64,000 nucleotides of DNA from Ghiorsea bivora (GTDB taxonomy: Bacteria; Pseudomonadota; Zetaproteobacteria; Mariprofundales; Mariprofundaceae), in NCBI RefSeq assembly GCF_000744415.1, contig NZ_JQLW01000005.1:100650-164649 (forward strand). The letters are read 5' to 3'. The notes beneath the pieces were generated by a model that worked only from the letters and a program-made list of their open reading frames with translations, made no database searches and was not told where the DNA came from. Made by a program: the position numbers and the translations under genes. How positions within the stretch are numbered: the stretch's first letter is position 1; every line of letters begins with the position of its first letter. Shown piece by piece: positions 20,776 through 29,779 of the stretch.

Positions 20776-22776
20776 CTAAACTCCTTCCATACTTTCTGTT
20801 GCTGCAGAATCCACCCAATCTTTAGTATCAACAATGATATCATAACGCTCGCGCGCAACTTGCATCATACGCTCCGCAAACATGGGGTTATCCATAACCA
20901 CGCGACAAAAATCGCGTTTACTCATGGTATATAATGCACAATATGTTTTGGCATATGTGTTGGTGCTTAACTGCTCAGCACTCAGTAAACTTAACTCACC
21001 AAAAATATCGCCTTGCTGTAAGGTTTTGAGCAACTTGTTTTGTTTATTGCGCACTTCCACCATACCAATACGAATAATAAACAGCTCATGTGCCTCACTT
21101 TGCGCATCAACAATTTGGTCGCCTGCATCAAATACCACCGACTTCAACATAGAAGAAAATGCACTCAACATGGTTTCATCGCTGCCTTCAAACATGGGAA
21201 TGCTTCTTAATGCCAACTTGGATGAGCGGGTTGGCCAACGGCGTTTACAACGCGGTGACAACAAATCAAATGAGGCTTTAGGCCCCCACGAACCAAAGGG
21301 GTAATTGGGTAATGTTTCATCTTTTTCTTTGCCCCATACATCCAAGATAGGCTGCACAATTTTCCAAGATGTTTCCACCAAGTCAGAACGTGAGAACAGC
21401 GATGCATCACCACGCATACAATCAAACAACATGGTTTCATAACCCAAACCTGGTTGGGTGGTAAAAGCTTCATCATACTCAAAGTTCATGCTTACTTTGC
21501 GTAAGTTCATGGACGGTCCAGGACGTTTGGCTAGGAAATGCAATTCAATGCCTTCTTTGGGTTGAATACGAAAAATGAGCTGGTTGGCTTCGAGCTGCTC
21601 TGCTGCGGGCGTACCTCTAAATGTGAAGTCGGGCGCTTGTTTAAACTGCACCACGATTTCTGTGGATTTCCTGCTCATACCTTTACCTGAGCGTAAATAC
21701 ACAGGCACCCCATCCCAACGCCAGTTATCAATGCGAAGTTTAATGGCAGCAAAGGTTTCAGTGTTGGAATCTGGCGCGACATGAGGTTCATCGCGGTATG
21801 CTTTAGCAGGCGTACCATCAGGGTTAAAACCGGCATCGTATTGCCCGCGCACAGCATGGGTATGTACTTCTTCATGTTTTAAAATGCGAACCGTATTCAG
21901 TAGTTTATGTTTTTCATTGCGAATGGCTTCGGCATCAAAAGAAGTGGGCGGTTCCATGCATAAATATGCCATCATTTGAAACAGATGATTTTGAATCATA
22001 TCGCGGACAACACCCGCGTTATCATAATAACCACCGCGCCATTCCACACCAATTTGTTCATTGGCTGTGATTTGTATATGGTCAATATGAGTATGGTTCC
22101 ACAATGGCTCAAACATGCCATTGGCAAACCTAAACGACACAAGGTTTTGCACTGCTTCTTTGCCTAAATAATGATCAATACGATAAATCTGGCTTTCATC
22201 CCAATAGGTGAGAATAGCTTTGTTCAAGGCTTGGGCAGAACTTAAGTCATGACCAAATGGTTTTTCAACCACAATACGCCGCCAGCCTTCGTTTTCCTGG
22301 TTTAAACCAGCCTTTTGCAGACCTTCTGAAATCATACTTACAATACTGGGCGGCGTTGCCATATAAAATAGGACATTACCCTCAGTATCATACCGACCAT
22401 GAAAGGCATCAAGAAAACGATTGAGATTAGCATAAGTTTTATGGTCTTCAAACGAGCCTTGTAAATAATGAATATTTTCACAGAACTTATCCCAGGCCGC
22501 TTCATCAAACTTTTCTCTGCGTGAATGTTTATGTACATCCACACTGATTTTTTGGCGAAATGACTCCGTGCTAAAGTCGTCAAGCGACAAACCCAAAACC
22601 ACAAAACTCTCAGGCAATAAACCATCACTATAAAGGTTAAACAACGATGGAATAAGCAACCGCTTGGTTAAGTCACCCGATGCTCCAAAAATGACAAACA
22701 CACATGGGTCTGATGCTGAAACACGACCGCCTAAGGCGGGAAAGGAAGGTGAAGAATCTAGCGGTTTATGTATCAT
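20776..22776 (-). CDS. zwf: Glucose-6-phosphate dehydrogenase fused to a cyclic-nucleotide-binding-like domain
   Basis: The first enzyme of the oxidative pentose phosphate branch, but 666 residues long against the usual 480-510. Residues about 20-510 are a standard Zwf: FGASGDLTKRLL at 30-41, EKPFGHDL, and the substrate signature RIDHYLGKE at 199-207. Residues about 523-640 form a cNMP-binding/Crp-like beta-roll with VVFDAGDQIV, then GDIFGELSLL at 589-598. The arginine that normally contacts the cyclic phosphate (R in RTA) appears to be serine (about 604, LSTNTYAKT), so classical cAMP binding is doubtful. No stop or frameshift separates the parts. It leads the zwf-gnd-pgl operon. The extra domain suggests ligand control of NADPH production; the ligand is unknown. 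Confidence 0.93.
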   Translation of the reverse strand: MIHKPLDSSPSFPALGGRVSASDPCVFVIFGASGDLTKRLLIPSLFNLYSDGLLPESFVVLGLSLDDFSTESFRQKISVDVHKHSRREKFDEAAWDKFCENIHYLQGSFEDHKTYANLNRFLDAFHGRYDTEGNVLFYMATPPSIVSMISEGLQKAGLNQENEGWRRIVVEKPFGHDLSSAQALNKAILTYWDESQIYRIDHYLGKEAVQNLVSFRFANGMFEPLWNHTHIDHIQITANEQIGVEWRGGYYDNAGVVRDMIQNHLFQMMAYLCMEPPTSFDAEAIRNEKHKLLNTVRILKHEEVHTHAVRGQYDAGFNPDGTPAKAYRDEPHVAPDSNTETFAAIKLRIDNWRWDGVPVYLRSGKGMSRKSTEIVVQFKQAPDFTFRGTPAAEQLEANQLIFRIQPKEGIELHFLAKRPGPSMNLRKVSMNFEYDEAFTTQPGLGYETMLFDCMRGDASLFSRSDLVETSWKIVQPILDVWGKEKDETLPNYPFGSWGPKASFDLLSPRCKRRWPTRSSKLALRSIPMFEGSDETMLSAFSSMLKSVVFDAGDQIVDAQSEAHELFIIRIGMVEVRNKQNKLLKTLQQGDIFGELSLLSAEQLSTNTYAKTYCALYTMSKRDFCRVVMDNPMFAERMMQVARERYDIIVDTKDWVDSAATESMEGV

Positions 22777-22859
22777 ATATTTTCGCTTTTGCCATTTTCA
22801 AAATTCATGTTGCTGCCACAAGATAACAGTTTAACAGTATAAGGTCACTGCAAATAAAA

Positions 22860-22882
22860 AAGGCTCCGCTTACTGCAGAGCC
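22860..22882 (-). terminator. Rho-independent terminator of ppa
   Basis: On the minus strand the stem AAGGCTC / GAGCCTT with an 9-11-base loop is followed immediately by TTTTTTATTT. It sits about 20 bp after the ppa stop and before the zwf start, separating the two same-strand units. Confidence 0.85.
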
Positions 22883-22902
22883 TTAATCAACAAAAGAATC
22901 AA

Positions 22903-23430
22903 TTAATCATTATAACGCGCAATTGAATCCATAATTTCTTTTTTAGCTGCGGCAGCATCTGCCCAACCTGTAACTTTTACCCACTTATTCGGCTCCAAGT
23001 CTTTATAATGTTCAAAGAAATGTTCGATTTGATTAAGCAAAAACTTGGGTAAACCTTCTGGACCTGTTACATCTTTGTACACAGGGGTCAGCTTTGTAAT
23101 CGGCACTGCCAATACTTTTGCATCTATGCCCGCTTCATCTTCCATTTGCAACACTGCCACAGGGCGACATGCCACCACACAACCGGGCACCAAAGCAAAC
23201 TCAGAGACCACCAATACATCTACAGGGTCACCATCTTCCGACAATGTATTGGGCACAAAACCATAGTTGCATGGGTAATGCATGGCTGTATGCATAAAAC
23301 GGTCAACAAACACCGCACCAGAATCTTTATCCAACTCATATTTGATAGGGTCGGCATGCTGTGGCACTTCAATCACCACATTTACTTCTTCGGGGGCATC
23401 TTTACCCGCTGGGATTTTACTGAGATCCAT
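22903..23430 (-). CDS. ppa: Inorganic pyrophosphatase (family I)
   Basis: Hydrolyses pyrophosphate released by reactions such as GlgC. The 175-residue length fits the bacterial hexameric class. Visible motifs are [13 protein letters not shown], the metal-binding [10 protein letters not shown] signature and KVLAVP. It is a single-gene unit with its own downstream terminator, next to the pentose phosphate operon. Confidence 0.96.
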   Translation of the reverse strand: MDLSKIPAGKDAPEEVNVVIEVPQHADPIKYELDKDSGAVFVDRFMHTAMHYPCNYGFVPNTLSEDGDPVDVLVVSEFALVPGCVVACRPVAVLQMEDEAGIDAKVLAVPITKLTPVYKDVTGPEGLPKFLLNQIEHFFEHYKDLEPNKWVKVTGWADAAAAKKEIMDSIARYND

Positions 23431-23493
23431 AATATACTCCTAAAACACTTTGCCACGCATTGTAAGAAGCTTTACATATAAAGAAAGCCTAGA

Positions 23494-25596
23494 TTACAAT
23501 ACTGTAAGAGCTGCGTACTTAAGCATCAAGCGTTTTAAACCCACGGCATCAAACTCAATAGCTACACGCACTGCATCCCCATCACCTTCTAAGTCTACAA
23601 TCAAACCATCTCCAAAGCTTGGGTGATTCACATAAGCACCCACAGCAATCCCTTGAACTGCTGACGCAGCTTGCGCTTGTTTAAACATATTTGGCTGCTT
23701 CACTTTTTCCGACTTAAACAATACACCATCATCCAAATCAGCAATAAAACGACTTGGCATAGGGTAAGTCATATCACCAAAAATACGGCGCAACCTTGCT
23801 GAAGTGAGATGTAAAATATTTTCCGCCCGCGTCACCCCTACATACAAAAGCCTGCGTTCTTCAGCAATACCAGCTTCGCCTTCATCCAACGCCCGCTGGT
23901 GTGGCAACATACCATCTTCCACACCTGCCAAGACTACGGTATCAAATTCCAAACCTTTGGCTCGGTGTAAACTCATCAAATTAACCGCATCTTCATCATC
24001 ATTATCTTCTTCACCACTGACCATCAAGGCTGCTCTGTCCATAAATTCAATGGGCGTGATACCCGATGCCAAAGACAACTCGATATAATTTTGTAATGTT
24101 TTGATGTTTTCCATGCGCGATTCACCTTCCACATCACCCAATGCTTTAAGGCTGTCGATATACCCCGTTTTTTCCAGCAATAACATCAGCCCTTTATCGG
24201 GCATATCCTCACTTTCAGATTTCATAGCGTGAATCAACTGCAACAAAGGAAGCAGCTTTTTCATAGGTGCAGGCATGGATGTTGCCTGTAACATACTCGC
24301 TATCCAGTCTACCACCCTTAAACCACTTGCACTTAACAAAGCAGCAATGGTTTCTTGCCCCTTTGCACCAATACCACGCTTGGGTTTGTTACAAATGCGT
24401 AACAAGTGCATGCTATCAGCGCAGTCATTAAGCATTGCCCAAAATGCCAAAGCATCTTTGATTTCCATGCGTGCAAAAAAACTTAAACCACCAATGATAC
24501 GGTATGGAATGTCTTCCTCTCGGAATATCTGTTCAATGGCTAAAGATTGACGATTTGAGCGATACAACACCGCCATCTTTGACCACTGCACGTTGGCATA
24601 ACGCGCATTAAACAATTTTGCCATATGCCGTGCCTCAGCATATTCATCCACGCACACATGAAATTCAGGTGTTAAACCACCTTCTCGGGTTGCATGAAGC
24701 GTTTTGGCATGTCTATCTTCATTATTGCAAATAATTGCATTGGCAAGTTTGAGTATTGCTTCAGTGGAGCGGTAATTTTCTTCTAACCTATGCACCTTTG
24801 CATTGTGCCACACACGTTCAAAATCTAATATATGACGCACATCAGCACCACGCCAACCATAAATGGACTGGTCATCATCACCAACAACAGTGAGATTTTG
24901 ATGCTCTTGGGCAAGCAGACACAACCATTCATGTTGCAAAGGGTTGGTATCTTGGTATTCATCCACCAAAATATGGTCAAAGCGGGTAAACATGGCTGTC
25001 GCCACATCTTTATAATCTCTAAGTAATACCACGCAATTAAGAATTAAATCTGAGAAATCCATACGCTCAAGCGTTTTCAGCTCATCTTGGTAAGCGATGT
25101 ATAAATCTTTGAGGTCTAAACCGCTCCATAACATAGACTCAGCTTGTTCAGGTAAATAACCTGCATTTTTTTGTTGCTCAATCCAGCTGCTCAGAAACGA
25201 AGGATGCAGTCTATCAGAAGGGATATTACGCGCTTTTAAAATACGCTTGATCAACGTTTTTTGGTCATCACTATCAATAACTTGAAAACTTTTTGGATAA
25301 CCCAATACATCAGCATAACTTCTCAGAAAACGCAGTGAAATCGAGTGGAATGTGCCTGAAATAACACCACCGCCACCATCACCAATCAAATCAGATAAAC
25401 GTTGCTGTAATTCTTTGGCTGCCTTGTTGGTAAACGTAACAGCTAAAATCCGATGTGGTGCATAACCGCGGTTGGCAATCAAATGCCCAATGCGATGCAC
25501 CACGGTACGTGTTTTCCCAGAACCTGCCCCTGCCAAAATAAGCTGGGGGCCATCTTCAGCTTCAACTGCGGCTTGTTGTGCTGTATTTAAACTCAA
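23494..25596 (-). CDS. UvrD/Rep-type superfamily 1 DNA helicase
   Basis: A 3'-5' ATP-dependent helicase of 700 residues. Motif I is ILAGAGSGKTRTVVHR, motif Ia AVTFTNKAA, motif II ILVDEYQDTN, motif III VVGDDDQSIYGWRGAD, and motif VI LLYVGVTRAENILHL. Length and the C-terminal region (VGAYVNHPSFGDGLIV, a Tudor-like end) resemble the UvrD/PcrA branch. Rep cannot be fully excluded. UvrD family members act in mismatch and excision repair and clear proteins from DNA. It is followed directly on the same strand after the CLC channel. Confidence 0.92.
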   Translation of the reverse strand: MSLNTAQQAAVEAEDGPQLILAGAGSGKTRTVVHRIGHLIANRGYAPHRILAVTFTNKAAKELQQRLSDLIGDGGGGVISGTFHSISLRFLRSYADVLGYPKSFQVIDSDDQKTLIKRILKARNIPSDRLHPSFLSSWIEQQKNAGYLPEQAESMLWSGLDLKDLYIAYQDELKTLERMDFSDLILNCVVLLRDYKDVATAMFTRFDHILVDEYQDTNPLQHEWLCLLAQEHQNLTVVGDDDQSIYGWRGADVRHILDFERVWHNAKVHRLEENYRSTEAILKLANAIICNNEDRHAKTLHATREGGLTPEFHVCVDEYAEARHMAKLFNARYANVQWSKMAVLYRSNRQSLAIEQIFREEDIPYRIIGGLSFFARMEIKDALAFWAMLNDCADSMHLLRICNKPKRGIGAKGQETIAALLSASGLRVVDWIASMLQATSMPAPMKKLLPLLQLIHAMKSESEDMPDKGLMLLLEKTGYIDSLKALGDVEGESRMENIKTLQNYIELSLASGITPIEFMDRAALMVSGEEDNDDEDAVNLMSLHRAKGLEFDTVVLAGVEDGMLPHQRALDEGEAGIAEERRLLYVGVTRAENILHLTSARLRRIFGDMTYPMPSRFIADLDDGVLFKSEKVKQPNMFKQAQAASAVQGIAVGAYVNHPSFGDGLIVDLEGDGDAVRVAIEFDAVGLKRLMLKYAALTVL

Positions 25597-27396
25597 TTAC
25601 CAGCTCTTGGTGGCGTGATCTTCACCATGTTTCACAATCAATTTATGGTACGTAGAGAACACCGCATTACGGGATACAATGCCTAAAACTCTTTTGGGAT
25701 TATCTGCATCAGTCACAGGCATTTGTTCAAAAGCAGCCCGGTCTAAAATATCAATAGCATCAAGTAAACTGTCATTTTCTGATAAACTAATCACATTTTT
25801 ATTGGCGACCTCTTCAGCCACCACTACTTGATCGAGTGAGGAATCGAGAAGCCACTTTTGTAAATCGAAAAAGGTAACCATGCCCACCATTTCCCCTTCA
25901 TCATTGGTCACAATCACACAACCTTTACCCGATGAAATATATACTTTCTTCAACACTTCTAATTTATCTGATACATGAACTGACGGCACAGAACGCCATG
26001 GTAATCGCGATACAGGAACTGCACGCATCCATGAGCGCTCAAGTGACCATTCGGTATTCACACCTTTTTCCGACAACACTTCTGTTAAAATGGAATCACT
26101 ACCAAATGCGCGTTTGGTCAGTGCTGCAACAACACATGCGGTCATCAATGGCACCATAATATGATAATCATTGGACAGCTCAAAAATCATCAGAATAGAA
26201 CTCATCGGTGCTTGAATCGTAGCAGCCACCATCGCACCACATGCAACCAATGCATATGCACCATACGATTCTGTCCATGTGGGAAACATACCATGCACAA
26301 GCCCACCATAAAGTGCACCTGCCGTTGCCCCGATAAACACAGATGGACCAATCATACCGCCACCAAACTTACCACCTGAACAAATAATGCTGACAACCAA
26401 TTTCATCACCAATAAAATACTTAAAAACAGTATCAAGGGTAAATGCTGACCGACCATGTTGGTTTCCACATTTTCCAAGAGAATGCCATCCACAGTACCA
26501 TAACCAATGGACATAATTTCTGGAATCACCAATGCACATAAACCCAACAACAAACCTGCCACAGCAGGTCTTGCAATTGGAAATGAGATATAACGCTCAT
26601 ACATATGTCGCGCAGTAGGCACACCTTTCACAATCAGCGTTGCCAATAAACCACAAAAAATACCTAGTCCAATATAAGCAGGGATTTCCCATGATGAAAC
26701 AAGACGAAATTCAGGAATCGTAAACATGGGGAAATTTCCCAATTCAGAGCGAGTAATCACCGTAGCAATCACTGCTGACATGACAATGGGTGTAAATGTG
26801 GCAATCGCATAATCAGCAAGAATCACTTCTAGGGCAAACAATACCCCTGCAATCGGTGCATTAAAGGATGCTGCGATACCACCTGCTACACCGCAGCCAA
26901 TAAGTGTACGTATTTGTTTTTCCGACAACTTAAACCATTGCCCAATCAATGAAGACAAAGCCGCACCGAGCGCCACGGTTGGTGCTTCACGCCCCATCGA
27001 TGCACCACTTCCCACGGACAAAATATTGGCAACAAATTCACCACTACTCTTACGAAATGATATTTTACCGCCCCGCTCTGCCAACGCTTCAATCACGCCT
27101 GGAATCACCCGTTCTTCAGTCACAGGTAACCAACGATTATTAATCCAGCCTACAATCAAACCAGCAATTGATGGTGCGAGAATAAAAATAGACCAATGGA
27201 TTTCATGTAAACCTTCAGACCATGATGCTTCACCTGTCCAAATTCGGCTCACCCACTCAATGCCAAAACGCACCAATAACGCGCCATAACCCGCCAAAAC
27301 ACCCACAACCAAGGACCAAAGCCCCAAATACAGTGTATCATGGTTACGTAGCCACTTGGGCATCATACGCAAACGTATATGTAATTGACGCAACAT
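25597..27396 (-). CDS. CLC-type chloride channel/antiporter with C-terminal CBS pair
   Basis: An inner-membrane protein of about 599 residues with some ten to twelve hydrophobic helices, followed by two CBS domains (from about residue 465). The gating-glutamate motif is present as SMGREAPTVALG, and the third anion motif is GKFGGGMIGPSVFIG. The first motif (GSGIP in E. coli ClcA) is degenerate here, reading RVIPGVIEAL. CBS domains usually bind adenosine nucleotides and may gate the protein. The start at 27396 lies four bases after the phosphatase stop. Whether it is a channel or a H+/Cl- exchanger cannot be told. Confidence 0.88.
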   Translation of the reverse strand: MLRQLHIRLRMMPKWLRNHDTLYLGLWSLVVGVLAGYGALLVRFGIEWVSRIWTGEASWSEGLHEIHWSIFILAPSIAGLIVGWINNRWLPVTEERVIPGVIEALAERGGKISFRKSSGEFVANILSVGSGASMGREAPTVALGAALSSLIGQWFKLSEKQIRTLIGCGVAGGIAASFNAPIAGVLFALEVILADYAIATFTPIVMSAVIATVITRSELGNFPMFTIPEFRLVSSWEIPAYIGLGIFCGLLATLIVKGVPTARHMYERYISFPIARPAVAGLLLGLCALVIPEIMSIGYGTVDGILLENVETNMVGQHLPLILFLSILLVMKLVVSIICSGGKFGGGMIGPSVFIGATAGALYGGLVHGMFPTWTESYGAYALVACGAMVAATIQAPMSSILMIFELSNDYHIMVPLMTACVVAALTKRAFGSDSILTEVLSEKGVNTEWSLERSWMRAVPVSRLPWRSVPSVHVSDKLEVLKKVYISSGKGCVIVTNDEGEMVGMVTFFDLQKWLLDSSLDQVVVAEEVANKNVISLSENDSLLDAIDILDRAAFEQMPVTDADNPKRVLGIVSRNAVFSTYHKLIVKHGEDHATKSW

Positions 27397-27400
27397 CAGC

Positions 27401-27883
27401 TTAATTTTGTTGTTTGAATTGTTGTAAATATTGAAGCAGACCTTGCGCATTCAATATTAACATTTGGTATGCATCTTCAAAACCTGAAGCGCCACCATAA
27501 TAAGGGTCTGGCACATCGGGTGCTTGTGCAGTACCTTCAAAAGCTCGCATCATCACCACTTGTTCAGGTTTTGCCCCCATCGCAATCAAATTGCGTTGGT
27601 TTTCGCTATCCATAGCGACAAATATATCCCAATCACCAATATTTTTTCGTGTAATTTGTTGGGCTTGATGATTTTCTAAACTTAAACCTTTTTCCAAAGC
27701 TTTGCTTGCTGAACGTGGGTCTGCACCTTTTCCCACATGCCAATCACCAGTACCCGCCGATTCAAAATGAAACTGATGCAATAACCCCTGTTCTTGGGCA
27801 ACAGATTTGACCACCACTTCTGCCAGTGGTGAGCGACAAATATTACCTAAACAAACAAAAAGAACACGTAATGGTTGGCTCAT
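27401..27883 (-). CDS. Low-molecular-weight protein-tyrosine phosphatase
   Basis: A 160-residue cytoplasmic phosphatase. The P-loop CLGNICRS, with the nucleophile cysteine and arginine, opens the protein, and the general-acid DPYYGG motif is near the C-terminus. In bacteria such enzymes often act with tyrosine kinases of polysaccharide export or on metabolic proteins, but no kinase is nearby. Its ATG overlaps the tsaB stop, and the CLC gene follows closely, so the genes are co-transcribed. Confidence 0.93.
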   Translation of the reverse strand: MSQPLRVLFVCLGNICRSPLAEVVVKSVAQEQGLLHQFHFESAGTGDWHVGKGADPRSASKALEKGLSLENHQAQQITRKNIGDWDIFVAMDSENQRNLIAMGAKPEQVVMMRAFEGTAQAPDVPDPYYGGASGFEDAYQMLILNAQGLLQYLQQFKQQN

Positions 27884-28518
27884 ACTAAATTTTTCTCCGC
27901 TTGCGAAGGCTGTAAATATAGCGGTTCAACCCACATTTTAGCATCCATTTCGGGTTGAAGTTGACGCACTTGGGCGATTAACGCTTGCTCACGCATTTGC
28001 TGTAAAGGCAACGCCTTCCAACCTGGCAAATCAAACGTAATCTCTGATAAAGCAATATATTGCGCAGCGGGCAATGTTAAGAATGCTTCCCAAGTTAAAC
28101 ATTGTGGCGGCACAATACATTGACCTGCTGAAAACTTGGCTGCATAAACCAGCCCAGAACGCGCATCTTCAATTGCCCACAGCTCATCTTCTACCAAAGC
28201 TTGTTGTGCCGTAATAGCTAAAGAAGACAAAGCGTACACAGGTTTATGCAACGATGCATTCATGCCTGCAATGGTTGCACATGCTACCCGCAAACCAGTG
28301 AAAGAACCTGGTCCTGTACCAACAGCAAATGCACCAATATCCTGCCACTGCAAACCTTGCTTTTGTACAACCTGCTCCAACAGCGGAAGCAGCTCACGCG
28401 AATGCGCACGCGGTGTGTTCATGTTTGCAGAAACACTTTCTCCATCTGGAAAAAATAAACACACTGACGCACCCGCCGCTGTATCCAAAGCTAAGATAGG
28501 TTTAGAAAACAGCGACAT
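27880..28518 (-). CDS. tsaB: tRNA threonylcarbamoyladenosine biosynthesis protein TsaB
   Basis: A partner of TsaD and TsaE in making t6A37 on ANN-decoding tRNAs. The 212-residue protein has the ASKHA nucleotide fold: ILALDTAAGASVCLF at the start and AVGTGPGSFTGLRV in the middle, both diagnostic for TsaB. It lacks the metal-binding histidines of TsaD, as expected. The ATG is at 28518; its stop overlaps the next gene. Confidence 0.93.
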   Translation of the reverse strand: MSLFSKPILALDTAAGASVCLFFPDGESVSANMNTPRAHSRELLPLLEQVVQKQGLQWQDIGAFAVGTGPGSFTGLRVACATIAGMNASLHKPVYALSSLAITAQQALVEDELWAIEDARSGLVYAAKFSAGQCIVPPQCLTWEAFLTLPAAQYIALSEITFDLPGWKALPLQQMREQALIAQVRQLQPEMDAKMWVEPLYLQPSQAEKNLV

Positions 28519-28537
28519 AGAAAAAAGACAGTTTAAA

Positions 28538-29779
28538 TCAGGTAAGCTGACCGTATGAATGCAAACCAGACAAATACATGTTTACACCCACGAAACAGAA
28601 AATAGTCACCAAGAAACCTAACACAGCCCACCATGCCAAGGTTTTACCCTGTAAACCATGCGAGAAACGTGCATGCAAATATGCGCCATACACAAGCCAT
28701 ACAATCAATGCCCAAGTTTCTTTAGGGTCCCAAGACCAGTAACCACCCCAAGCTTCTGCTGCCCAAGCTGCACCCAAAATAGTTGCCAAAGTAAATGCTG
28801 GGAAACCAATCGCAACAGCTTTATATGCTAAGTTATCCAATTGTTTTAATGATGGGAATACAGACAACAATCTTGATTGCGAACCACTTTCTTCCAAACG
28901 ATTACGGAACAACCAAGCCATACCCGCAGCACAAGCCACCGCAAATGAGCCATAACCCACAAAGTTTAGTGGTACATGAATCTTCATCCAGTAGGACTGT
29001 AATGCAGGTACAAGTGGTTTGATATCCGATTGTCCAATCGACTCTAACCAGATAGAGAAGAAAATACCTGCTGCCACAATCGGCATTACAAATGCACCAA
29101 GACCACGCGCATTATGGCGGCTTTCAAGGGTTAAATAAATTACACAAATCACACAAAACAATAAGATGAACACTTCATACAAGTTTGATACAGGTGCATG
29201 ACCAATATCACCACCCATCAACAAATACGATTCATACCAACGCAATAATAATGCAGAACCACCAGCATACACACCAATCCAAGCAGTTGCTGTACCCAAT
29301 TTACCAATAAATGAATCAGGTGCAAAAAGGTATGCAATATAACACAATGCTGAAAATAACATCACCACATTCATGGTCATAACCACATTGCCTGAGAATA
29401 AGTTGGATTGATCTTCATAGGTAATCATCGCTTCAGACGGTTCAAATAAGGTATATAATCCCATCAATGCTACCATCAACACTGCACCATCAAACCAAGG
29501 CACTAAAATTTCAGAAAAACGAAATGCGCGGAACTTGGATTCTGATGTTGTGAAGGCATAACCCATACCAACCACAGCACCACCAGCCATCCACTTCACA
29601 CCTTCAAGGCTAAACATTTGGAATACAAAGTTATCTTCTACATAACCACCACCTGCAAACATGGCCATCGCCGCCAGACCTGCCAGTAAACCCAAATAAG
29701 CCCAGTTACGTACATGGGCGATCCGCCCTTTATACATCGAACTGGTAAAGCTAACTTTATCTGCTGTTATCGCTGTCAT
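28538..29779 (-). CDS. ccsB: System II cytochrome c biogenesis protein CcsB (CcsA/ResC family)
   Basis: A 413-residue polytopic inner-membrane protein that, with ResB, carries haem across the membrane and attaches it to apocytochrome c. The tryptophan-rich haem-binding segment reads WGGYWSWDPKETWALIVWL, and several periplasmic/membrane histidines are present (for example KIHVPLNFVGYGSF). The ATG overlaps the resB stop by 4 bp. The presence of System II rather than Ccm is a useful lineage trait. Confidence 0.94.
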   Translation of the reverse strand: MTAITADKVSFTSSMYKGRIAHVRNWAYLGLLAGLAAMAMFAGGGYVEDNFVFQMFSLEGVKWMAGGAVVGMGYAFTTSESKFRAFRFSEILVPWFDGAVLMVALMGLYTLFEPSEAMITYEDQSNLFSGNVVMTMNVVMLFSALCYIAYLFAPDSFIGKLGTATAWIGVYAGGSALLLRWYESYLLMGGDIGHAPVSNLYEVFILLFCVICVIYLTLESRHNARGLGAFVMPIVAAGIFFSIWLESIGQSDIKPLVPALQSYWMKIHVPLNFVGYGSFAVACAAGMAWLFRNRLEESGSQSRLLSVFPSLKQLDNLAYKAVAIGFPAFTLATILGAAWAAEAWGGYWSWDPKETWALIVWLVYGAYLHARFSHGLQGKTLAWWAVLGFLVTIFCFVGVNMYLSGLHSYGQLT

